Assembly: GCA_964431545.1 (NCBI GenBank)
Contig: CAYSLC010000072.1
Span: forward strand, 1-22,898
Origin: CAYSLC01 sp964431545
GTDB lineage: Bacteria; Desulfobacterota; Desulfobacteria; Desulfobacterales; JAABSP01
Reading direction: 5' to 3'
DNA: 22,898 bases
Shown: positions 1-6,101 of the stretch, one piece after another
How positions within the stretch are numbered: position 1 is the stretch's first letter
How the letters are laid out: each line of letters opens with the position of its first letter
Made by a program: the position numbers and the translations under genes
Notes under the pieces: generated by a model
Seen by the model: the letters and a program-made list of their open reading frames with translations, nothing else
Told to the model about the DNA's origin: nothing
Database searches by the model: none

Positions 1-450
1 CTCAACCATGCGCCGCTGGTTCGTCTCGCCGACGCGGAGTGTCGGGTCTTTCCGGAAATCCACCTTCCCGAAATCGCAATGAACAGCTTTCTCATCTCCG
101 TGCCGGTGCTCAAGGTCCACTCCCTGGCCCAACTCACCGGTTCCCTGAAAAATATGATCGGCCTGGCTCCGCCCGAACATTATTCCGGGCAGGGCGGGAC
201 CTGGAAGAAGGCGATGTTCCACCGGGAGATGCAGCGGTCGATCCTGGAACTCAACCGACATCGAAGCCCGGACCTTTCCCTCATGGACGCCAGCGTGGGT
301 CTCGCCGAGTTCCACCTGGGCGGTCCCCCTTGTTCACCGCCCGTGGCGAAGATGATCGCGTCCTTCGATCCTCTGTCCCTGGACCGGGTCGCGGCCGAGT
401 TGCTGGGACTCGACTGGCGGAGCATCCCCCACCTCGGAACCCGGCTGTAG
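1..450 (+). CDS. DUF362 domain protein, C-terminal part (5' end outside the window)
   Basis: The frame is open from base 1 and ends at TAG 448-450, so only the last 149 residues are present. The segment PVLKVHSLAQLTGSLKNMIG, followed by a glycine-rich stretch and a late 'FDPLSLDRVAAELLG' motif, is typical of DUF362 proteins. Members of this family often sit beside ferredoxin-type proteins and are thought, not proven, to act in iron-sulfur or redox metabolism. A second, Tat-exported DUF362 protein lies at 10708-11640 and shares the 'P-V-x-K-x-H ... S-x-K-(N/G)-M-x-G-L' core. No cysteine cluster is visible in the part that can be seen. The start, signal peptide and operon partners lie upstream and cannot be judged. 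The family call is fairly secure; the function is not known. Confidence 0.8.
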   Translation, partial: LNHAPLVRLADAECRVFPEIHLPEIAMNSFLISVPVLKVHSLAQLTGSLKNMIGLAPPEHYSGQGGTWKKAMFHREMQRSILELNRHRSPDLSLMDASVGLAEFHLGGPPCSPPVAKMIASFDPLSLDRVAAELLGLDWRSIPHLGTRL

Positions 451-818
451 CGGGTTCACTGCCGGCCGCCCGATCTGAAACGCCGGGGGCATCGTGGATC
501 CTCGATATCTTTTTTCCCCCTGACCCGAACGCGGCGGTTTTTGTGCCTCTTTCTTCCCCGTAACCCTTCCCCCTCGGATAAAGACCTGAAATCTTAATTA
601 ACCCATGCCCGGCCGTCGTTCCGTCCGCCTTGGGCGGAGGGGCGAAGCATATGCCTACCGATTCGAAACTACACCATTCTCTGTATCAAAATACAAGATC
701 GACCCTATTCAATTTCCCACCGCTTTATCGATATGCTTTATATCAGATCGACAGAGCGGGACACGGAGAATTTGCAGAACAAATAGATCGTTTTAACCGG
801 CAGCAAAAGGAGGGAACC
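451..818. other. Intergenic region without a supported gene
   Basis: 368 bases separate the DUF362 stop from the next convincing start. The only terminator-like element is a weak ATCG...CGAT hairpin (491-506) three bases before six T (510-515), which is too short to call confidently. From about 560 the sequence becomes clearly AT-richer than its surroundings. This would suit a promoter for the 819 gene, but I could not find a convincing -35/-10 pair. The frame of the 819 gene is open back to 630, but that extension has no signal peptide and no ribosome-binding site at its start. Confidence 0.5.
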
Positions 819-1211
819 ATGAGACAGATTTTGGAGAGAATTCATTGGGCAAGAGGTATTGCGTCGATCGCCGCGCTTGCGGTCTGCTTCGCGATGGCGG
901 GCCCCGCCGTGGTCAGCGCCGTCGATTATGAATATGAACCGGATGAGGGGGTCCATATGGAAGAGTGGTATGATCCCAGTGACTGGTTCAATTCGGACGA
1001 AGTGATCGACTACGAGACCGATTGGTGGGATTACACCTACAACTATCCCACTGTGTACAGCTATGACTACGACTACGATTACCCCTATGAAGGGTACTAC
1101 GGAGATGACGTCACCCCTTACGGAGAATGGGAGTACGGCTGGCACTACGACTACTATACCGATACCTGGTATGAAGACGACGACGATGTCTTCATCCAGT
1201 GGTACGAATAG
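819..1211 (+). CDS. Secreted acidic Tyr/Trp/Asp-rich low-complexity protein
   Basis: The protein has 130 residues. The start is chosen at ATG 819 because AAGGAGGG (807-814) precedes it and the protein then begins with a classical signal peptide: basic RQILERIHWARG, a hydrophobic core near residues 14-30, and a likely cleavage after VVSA. The remaining roughly 96 residues are extreme in composition. By hand count there are 22 Tyr, 8 Trp, 19 Asp and 12 Glu, and no Lys or Arg. Alternating Tyr-Asp runs lie mid-protein and a DDDD run lies near the end. No known domain is recognised. The next gene (1312) also encodes an exported low-complexity protein, rich in Arg and Tyr, about 100 bases downstream with no terminator visible between them, so co-expression is likely. 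Possible roles include an extracellular matrix, metal-binding or surface protein; none is demonstrated. Confidence 0.75.
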   Translation: MRQILERIHWARGIASIAALAVCFAMAGPAVVSAVDYEYEPDEGVHMEEWYDPSDWFNSDEVIDYETDWWDYTYNYPTVYSYDYDYDYPYEGYYGDDVTPYGEWEYGWHYDYYTDTWYEDDDDVFIQWYE

Positions 1212-1311
1212 GCCCGAATCGGCTTTCCCGGGTTGCCGGGGCAGCGACCGCGGCAGGATGGATCGAATGACAATTCACAGTATAGAAGAATAGAAGAAAG
1301 GGGATTGCAAT

Positions 1312-2793
1312 ATGGAACGAAAACAAGGAAAGATCAGCCGAAGACAGACCCTTACCTTGGGATTACTGGTCGTCGGTCTGGCGTGCCTGATGGTTTTCGG
1401 CGTGCCGACCTTCGCGCAGCAGTCCGATTTTGAATCCGGAACCCAATATCGCGACAAAACCGGTGGAAGCCGGGATACCCGGTATGGAACCCAGGACCGG
1501 GATGACGGCCGGCGGTACCGTGACGACCGGGAATACCGATGGGATGAAGATCAAGACTTTGATTCCGGCCTCAGGTACCGGGACCAGGGTGGTGGAAGCC
1601 GGGATTCCCGGATCTCTCCAGGCGATCGGGAGTCCGATTACCGAAGTCGATCCGACCGGGAGTACGGCCGACGGACCGACCGTGGATATCAAAGCGGGAT
1701 CGATTACCGGGAACGGTACGGTGGAAGCCGGGACTACCGCTATGGTACGCGAAGCGACCGAGATCGGGGCGGGGACCAGGGAGACGACTGGAACTGGAGC
1801 AGCCGCGGCGCCGATACCGATTTCAAATCCGGCACCCAGTACCGGGAAAACACGGGTGGAAGCCGGGAAAGCCGGTACGGCACGGCCCAAAGAGACAGAG
1901 ACTGGCAGTGGCAGCGGGACCGGGACCGGTATCGGACCCGGCGGCCGGATACGTTCGACTACGGGATCGACTACCGTGAGCGGGTCGGCGGCGCTCGGGA
2001 GAGCCGTTACGGCACCGCGCGCCAGGAACGAGACTGGCAATGGCAGCGGGACCGGGATCGGTACCGGACCCGGCGGCCGGATGAGTTCGATTACGGAATC
2101 GACTACCGGGAGCGTGTCGGCGGCAGCCGTGAAAAGCGCATGGGCGTCCCCGGGTTCTCCGGGCGGGGGTACTTCGAAGAGCGAAAACCCCAGAGCCGAA
2201 GAAGCCCGGGAAGAGTCGACAGAATCGAGGGGAAGATCCGTGAGATGAATACGGTCACGCTGACCGGCCTCGATGAGAAGCATGTCGTCGTTCGGCTCGA
2301 TACCGACAATGACCGCACCGCCAAGGTCGATCTGGGACCCGAGAAGAGGTTTTCGAACCTCGAACTGGAAAAGGGGGATACGGTTGTGATTCTCGGAACC
2401 CCCGGCACCATCAACGATCGGTCGATGCTGATGGCGCACTGGGTGGAGATCGGCGACAAGCGGTACACCATCAAACGGCCCCAGGACATGAACCTGACGC
2501 GGTACACCGGGGAGATTGTCAAGACCAAAAAGACGCGGTTCGGGGATGAAACCCCGGAACACTTGATGGCCCGGATCCGGCTGGATGACGGGTCCACCAC
2601 CATCGTCAACATGGGACCGGAGAAGGAGCTTCGGAACGCCCTTGAAATCGAGGAGGGCAAGACGTTTTCCATGCTCGCCCGCCCGGTGAACATCAATGGG
2701 AAACGGGCCCTTGTGGCGGAAGTGCTCAACGTGGGCGACCGCACGGTGGATATCGACTGGGCCGGGTCGAAAGCGAAGCGGTCAGCCCAATAG
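1312..2793 (+). CDS. Exported Arg/Asp/Tyr-rich repeat protein with duplicated C-terminal beta-rich domain
   Basis: The protein has 493 residues. AAAGGGG (1297-1303) precedes the ATG. Residues 1-36 form a signal peptide or anchor: a basic KISRRQ start, a hydrophobic stretch at 15-34, and a likely cleavage after TFA. Residues 39-300 hold six imperfect repeats of 43-45 residues, each starting with a core like DF-x-SG-x-x-YR-(D/E)-x-x-GGSR-(D/E)-x-R. This region contains about 60 Arg and about 57 Asp+Glu by hand count, so it is a nearly charge-balanced polyampholyte. Residues ~303-390 and ~397-485 are two copies of one beta-rich domain; both contain a GPEK motif and a late Asn/Val-Gly-Asp-(K/R) turn. 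It could be an OB-like or barrel fold, but I do not recognise a named family. It follows the acidic Tyr-rich gene and probably shares its transcript. Confidence 0.75.
   Translation: MERKQGKISRRQTLTLGLLVVGLACLMVFGVPTFAQQSDFESGTQYRDKTGGSRDTRYGTQDRDDGRRYRDDREYRWDEDQDFDSGLRYRDQGGGSRDSRISPGDRESDYRSRSDREYGRRTDRGYQSGIDYRERYGGSRDYRYGTRSDRDRGGDQGDDWNWSSRGADTDFKSGTQYRENTGGSRESRYGTAQRDRDWQWQRDRDRYRTRRPDTFDYGIDYRERVGGARESRYGTARQERDWQWQRDRDRYRTRRPDEFDYGIDYRERVGGSREKRMGVPGFSGRGYFEERKPQSRRSPGRVDRIEGKIREMNTVTLTGLDEKHVVVRLDTDNDRTAKVDLGPEKRFSNLELEKGDTVVILGTPGTINDRSMLMAHWVEIGDKRYTIKRPQDMNLTRYTGEIVKTKKTRFGDETPEHLMARIRLDDGSTTIVNMGPEKELRNALEIEEGKTFSMLARPVNINGKRALVAEVLNVGDRTVDIDWAGSKAKRSAQ
1426..2211 (+). repeat. 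Six in-frame coding repeats of about 130 bases
   Basis: Repeats begin at residues 39, 82, 125, 170, 214 and 258 of the protein encoded at 1312-2793. The last copies are the most alike in DNA. The stretch from gactggcagtggcagcggga (about 1901) recurs near 2031 with only a few synonymous differences, which suggests recent unit duplication. The first three copies are more diverged. Confidence 0.8.
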
Positions 2794-2853
2794 AAGAACC
2801 ATCCGGTTGCAAAAACAGCCGACCCGCGGGATAAATCCGCCGTCGGTTGAATG

Positions 2854-2893
2854 AAAAACAGCGAGGCCGGGCCGATTGCGGTCCGGCCTCGCT
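2854..2893 (-). terminator. Rho-independent terminator, probably bidirectional
   Basis: AGCGAGGCCGG (2860-2870) pairs perfectly with CCGGCCTCGCT (2883-2893), and the stem can extend inward by about three pairs to leave a six-base loop. Read on the minus strand, the hairpin is followed by GTTTTTC, so it ends the amidohydrolase transcript. It lies between convergent genes and may also stop the repeat-protein transcript, although the plus-side T run is poor. Confidence 0.8.
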
Positions 2894-2912
2894 ATTTCCG
2901 CATGCACCGGAA

Positions 2913-3683
2913 TTAGGCCCGGGTCTCCGCGAGCAGGCGTTCCAGGTTCCGTCCCAGGAGATTGGCCTCGGACCGGGCGGGCAGTCGGAGGCCGAGGACC
3001 TTTTCCAGCTCCCCGGCCGGAGATCCGAAGGGAAAATCGGAGCCGAAGAAGATCCGCTCGTCCCCGTACCGGTCCAGGTAGTCGAGGATCTCGCCGGTAC
3101 CGGCCAGGGCGGTATCGGCGTAGATGTCAGGCCGCTCCCAGATCCCCAGCCCGGCCAGACGGCCGTACCCGCCGTTCAACATGCCCAGGTGGGGGATGAT
3201 CACCCGGACCCCGGGCGCGATCTCTTCGATGAACCGGATCGTGTTGGGCATCTCCTCCTCCAGGACCACCGGAAGGTTCCGCCGCCGGATCTCTTCCACG
3301 GCCGCGGCGCAGCGCGGATGGTCGTAGTCGTATTCGGGTTCCCCCGCGTGGCGGTGCCACTTGATCCCCCTGTGGCGCGGGTCGAGTTCCTCCACGGCGA
3401 AGTCGTTCCAGATGAAGAAGTAGGGGATCACTCTGAGGGAATCGGTCCCTTGGTCGAGCAGGTGCGCGTTGGCCCGGGACCGGCGCCGCTTCCACCCGGG
3501 GTCGTCCGTGAACCGGGGATCATACCGGTTGTAGATCTCCATGACCGGGGGAAACATCACCACCTTCCGGATGGCGGTGGCGCGGGCCATGCGCCGGTAG
3601 TCCTCGAACCCCTGGGGCGGCGGATAATCCTGGACGCCGCAGTGGGCGTGGGCGTCGATGACGGGAAAATCAATGGTCTCCAT
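2913..3683 (-). CDS. Amidohydrolase family (amidohydrolase-2 type) metal-dependent hydrolase
   Basis: The protein has 256 residues. It starts METIDFPVIDAHAHCG, with the H-x-H metal motif at His12/His14 close to the N terminus, as usual for the family. Further family marks are a KWHRH segment near 109-112, 'IIPHLG' (His165), and 'FFGSDFP' with Asp216 as the likely catalytic or metal aspartate. The expected fold is a TIM barrel. The segment VVLEEEMP (139-146) has Glu where many members carry a metal-binding His, so the metal site may be non-standard. The substrate cannot be predicted. The ATG has only a weak ribosome-binding site (AAAG), but the H-x-H position supports it. The gene ends at a clear terminator and diverges from the acyl-CoA synthetase gene at 3832, which may or may not be functionally linked. 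Confidence 0.85.
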   Translation of the reverse strand: METIDFPVIDAHAHCGVQDYPPPQGFEDYRRMARATAIRKVVMFPPVMEIYNRYDPRFTDDPGWKRRRSRANAHLLDQGTDSLRVIPYFFIWNDFAVEELDPRHRGIKWHRHAGEPEYDYDHPRCAAAVEEIRRRNLPVVLEEEMPNTIRFIEEIAPGVRVIIPHLGMLNGGYGRLAGLGIWERPDIYADTALAGTGEILDYLDRYGDERIFFGSDFPFGSPAGELEKVLGLRLPARSEANLLGRNLERLLAETRA

Positions 3684-3831
3684 GGTCTTTACTTAGCGGA
3701 TCATTTTCGGTAGTGTCAACGGTGAATTAGGGGAGCGTGTTGAAAACGGTCCATCCCGTGCGGGTGGCGGACCGGAGGACTTTTTCTTCGTCCGGCCCCG
3801 GGGGTGTGGGTTCGGAAAGGATGAAACGGCA

Positions 3832-5364
3832 ATGAACATCGTGGAGATGATCGACCGGAACGCCAGAAAGTATCCCCACAAGCACGGCCTGCGGCAATCC
3901 GGCGGCGGGGTCACCTACTGGGACATCCGGAAGAACAGTGAAAAGGTCGCCGGCTGCCTCCAGGAGTGGGGGGTCAAAAAAGGCGATCATGTGGCGGTCA
4001 TGAGCCAGAACACCGCCGCCTTCGTCTATGCGTTCTTCGGGGCCCTGAAGGCCGGCGCGGCGGTGGTTCCCATCAACCACAAGCTCACCGCCGTGGAGGC
4101 GGGCTACATCCTGGAGCACAGCGACGCCAAGGTCCTCCTGTTCGACGGGAGCCTCTCGGCCGTGGCCACCGATCTGGAGACCCGGATCCGACGGGTCGCC
4201 ATGAACAGCGCCGCCGAGGGGTTCGAACAGCTGGAGAAGGCGGTGTCGGGGATCTCGACCTTCGACCCCGTGACGCTCTCCGACGACGACCCGGCGGAGA
4301 TCCTCTACACCAGCGGCACCACCGGCAGGCCCAAGGGATGCCTGCTCTCCCACCGGGGCGTGGTGATGGCGGGGATCACCGCGGCGTTGCTCCTCAAGAT
4401 GGACGCATCGGACCGATTGCTGATGGCCATGCCGATCTGGCACTCCTCCCCCCTCAACAACTGGTTCATGGGCGCCTGCTACGTCGGCGCCACCACCGTC
4501 CTGGTGCGGGAGTACCATCCCCTCCGCTTCCTGGAGGCGGTGGCGGGGGAGAAGTGCACCCTCTACTTCGGCGCCCCCATCTCCTACCTGATGCCCCTCC
4601 AGATGGTGAAGGACTTCGACCGCTATGATCTCTCCTCCATGCGGGCCTGGATCTACGGCGGGGGGCCCATCGCCCCGGATACGGTGCGCAAGCTGATGAA
4701 GGCCTACCGGAGCGACCGGTTCTACCAGGTGTACGGCATGACCGAGACCGGCCCCACCGGCGCCTGCCTGCCGCCGGAGGATCATCTGGAAAAGGCGGGG
4801 TCCATCGGCGACAGGGGATTGCCCGGCACGGACCTCGTCGTGATGAAGAACGACGACGAGGAGGCCTGCGCCGACCAGACCGGGGAGATCTGGTTGAAGG
4901 CGGACAGCATGATGGCGGGATACTACAAGAACCCCGAGGCCACCGAGGCGGCCTTCCACGAGGGCTGGTACCGGACCGGGGACGTGGCCAGGGTGGACGA
5001 GGAGGGGTACTACTTCATCGTCGATCGGTTGAAGGACATGATCGTCACCGGGGGAGAGAACGTCTATTCCAAGGAGGTGGAGGACGCCATCGCCGCCCAT
5101 CCGGACGTCCGGGAGGCCGCCGTGATCGGCGTCCCCCACTTCGAGTGGGGGGAGACCGTGGTCGCCCTGGTGGTCACCGACCCGCAACGGCCGATTTTCG
5201 AAGATACCCTGAAGGCCTTCCTGGCCGATCGGCTGGCCCGGTTCAAGATCCCCAGGCTTTTCCGGTTCGTGGATTCCCTCCCCCATACGCCCACCGGCAA
5301 GGTGATGAAGTATAAGCTTCGGGAGATGCTCGGGGAGGAGCAGGCGGCGGAGCCCGCCGGGTAG
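3832..5364 (+). CDS. AMP-dependent acyl-CoA synthetase/ligase
   Basis: The protein has 510 residues, normal for the class I adenylate-forming superfamily. It activates a carboxylic acid to an acyl-adenylate and then to an acyl-CoA thioester. Visible motifs in order are the P-loop YTSGTTGRPKG (159-169), YGMTETGP (301-308), YRTGD (380-384), the hinge and A8 region DRLKDMIVTGGENVYSKEVE (398-417), and the C-terminal PTGK with catalytic Lys490. All key residues are present, so the enzyme should be active. Chain length and substrate are not readable from these motifs; a medium- or long-chain fatty or aromatic acid is equally possible. GGAAAGGA (3814-3821) is a good ribosome-binding site for ATG 3832. 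The gene is monocistronic here. The next gene on its 3' side is convergent. Confidence 0.9.
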   Translation: MNIVEMIDRNARKYPHKHGLRQSGGGVTYWDIRKNSEKVAGCLQEWGVKKGDHVAVMSQNTAAFVYAFFGALKAGAAVVPINHKLTAVEAGYILEHSDAKVLLFDGSLSAVATDLETRIRRVAMNSAAEGFEQLEKAVSGISTFDPVTLSDDDPAEILYTSGTTGRPKGCLLSHRGVVMAGITAALLLKMDASDRLLMAMPIWHSSPLNNWFMGACYVGATTVLVREYHPLRFLEAVAGEKCTLYFGAPISYLMPLQMVKDFDRYDLSSMRAWIYGGGPIAPDTVRKLMKAYRSDRFYQVYGMTETGPTGACLPPEDHLEKAGSIGDRGLPGTDLVVMKNDDEEACADQTGEIWLKADSMMAGYYKNPEATEAAFHEGWYRTGDVARVDEEGYYFIVDRLKDMIVTGGENVYSKEVEDAIAAHPDVREAAVIGVPHFEWGETVVALVVTDPQRPIFEDTLKAFLADRLARFKIPRLFRFVDSLPHTPTGKVMKYKLREMLGEEQAAEPAG

Positions 5365-5377
5365 CCGGCCGGGGCCT

Positions 5378-5393
5378 GGCGGCCGCGGCCGCC
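5378..5393. other. 16-base perfect GC palindrome between convergent genes
   Basis: GGCGGCCGCGGCCGCC is its own reverse complement and lies between the 3' ends of the acyl-CoA synthetase gene and the small minus-strand gene at 5437. With flanking GGCC runs it could fold into a GC-only hairpin and act in transcript ending, but no T tract follows on either strand. Confidence 0.4.
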
Positions 5394-5436
5394 GGCGGCC
5401 CGCGTTGGCCCCCGCTAGGACCCTCTATGATCCTGA

Positions 5437-5778
5437 CTACGAATAGGGGGTCGGTACGAGGGGCGCCTTGCGGCCGGCGGCCTTGATCGGAAACCAGTTG
5501 CCGGCCGCCAGCGCCTCGGTGCCGTGGCTTTCGATCAGAAAGACGACCATTTCCAGGGTTCGATAATCCACCACCTCCTCGCCCCATCCCAACCGGGACA
5601 ACCGCTGCTTCATCTTTCCCGGAACGTACTCTTTTCGGCCGCCGAGGATATTGGCGATGTCCTTGATCAGCCGGGGAATCTCGATGGCGGTCAGCCCCTT
5701 CTCCTCGAACCGGCGGTTCAACCTTTCGATAATTTTTTCCATTTCCAATACCGATCGCTCAGGTGTGACAACGTTCAT
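5437..5778 (-). CDS. Small protein of unknown function
   Basis: The protein has 113 residues if it starts at the ATG at 5778 (MNVVTPERSVLEMEK). A second ATG at 5742 (MEKIIERLNRRFEEKG) is an alternative. Neither has a strong ribosome-binding site. The sequence is mostly alpha-helical and charged, soluble, and has no signal peptide or cysteines. I do not recognise a family. The composition is normal for a real protein, and the antisense frame is less convincing. It lies downstream of the DUF349 gene but is separated from it by a good terminator (6039-6072) and about 260 bases of AT-richer, structured DNA, so it is probably transcribed on its own. The frame is open upstream to 6294, but that part is repetitive and lacks protein-like composition. 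Confidence 0.55.
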   Translation of the reverse strand: MNVVTPERSVLEMEKIIERLNRRFEEKGLTAIEIPRLIKDIANILGGRKEYVPGKMKQRLSRLGWGEEVVDYRTLEMVVFLIESHGTEALAAGNWFPIKAAGRKAPLVPTPYS

Positions 5779-5848
5779 GCTCAAACGCGGCGGCTTTGGC
5801 GGCTCTCCCCATCCGGTCGATCCTTCGAACCTACAAAAAATGGAGGAA

Positions 5849-5917
5849 CTACAAAATTTGTCGGTTTTACCGGCCGGGACCCATGGGCGGTGCCCGGGAA
5901 CCGACCAAATTTGTAAG
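5849..5917. repeat. Long imperfect inverted repeat upstream of the small minus-strand gene
   Basis: CTACAAAATTTGTCGGTT (5849-5866) pairs with AACCGACCAAATTTGTAAG (5899-5917). About 16 pairs form, with one bulged C on the right and one bulged A on the left. The centre also contains CCGGG and CCCGG blocks that can pair. It lies 71 bases upstream of the start at 5778. It could be a structured 5' leader, a cruciform or a protein-binding region. No T run follows on either strand, so it is unlikely to be a simple terminator. Confidence 0.55.
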
Positions 5918-5924
5918 ACCAAAA
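5908..5924. promoter_or_regulatory. Possible GntR/FadR-subfamily operator
   Basis: AATTTGTAAGACCAAAA agrees at 14 of 17 positions with the PdhR-type core AATTGGTAAGACCAATT by eye. It overlaps the right arm of the inverted repeat at 5849-5917. The match could be chance in an AT-rich island, and no GntR gene lies in the window. Confidence 0.2.
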
Positions 5925-6038
5925 AAACCGGGAAAAATGGCGTGTACGTCCTCCAAGAGAGGAAAGGGTCCGATCCTCCGTGTTTTGGGGATTCGGATCC
6001 TCCCGTCCACGCCCGGTTCGATTTTCCCTTCCGACCGC

Positions 6039-6072
6039 AAAAAAAGCTTCTCTCCTCTCCCCGGTGAGAAGC
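6039..6072 (-). terminator. Rho-independent terminator of the DUF349 gene
   Basis: On the minus strand GCTTCTC (6066-6072) pairs with GAGAAGC (6046-6052) and is followed directly by seven T (6045-6039). It lies about 30 bases beyond the stop of the 6102-9182 gene and faces the right way. Confidence 0.85.
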
Positions 6073-6101
6073 AACTATCGTGCCGGAGGGTTCTCGGGGA
6101 A

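Noticed and set aside
491..515. Terminator after the first DUF362 gene
   Set aside because: Only a four-pair stem with a large loop stands before the T run; too weak to call.
630..818. N-terminal extension of the Tyr-rich protein from ATG 630
   Set aside because: It would bury the signal peptide internally and lacks a ribosome-binding site, whereas ATG 819 has AAGGAGGG.
1426..2211. CRISPR-like or non-coding tandem array
   Set aside because: The period keeps the reading frame and varies mainly at third codon positions, with no constant repeat plus unique spacer structure; it is a protein repeat.
1363..2562. Minus-strand 399-codon open frame opposite the repeat protein
   Set aside because: Its apparent repeats only mirror the plus-strand repeats. 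The plus strand has a ribosome-binding site, a signal peptide and synonymous differences between repeat copies.
3691..3719. TTGACA on the minus strand as amidohydrolase promoter
   Set aside because: A perfect -35 is present (3719-3714) but no acceptable -10 lies 16-18 bases on; the best hexamers match only two positions.
5365..5436. Small GC-rich gene between the convergent genes
   Set aside because: The stretch is only 72 bases of palindromic GC sequence with no start or ribosome-binding site.
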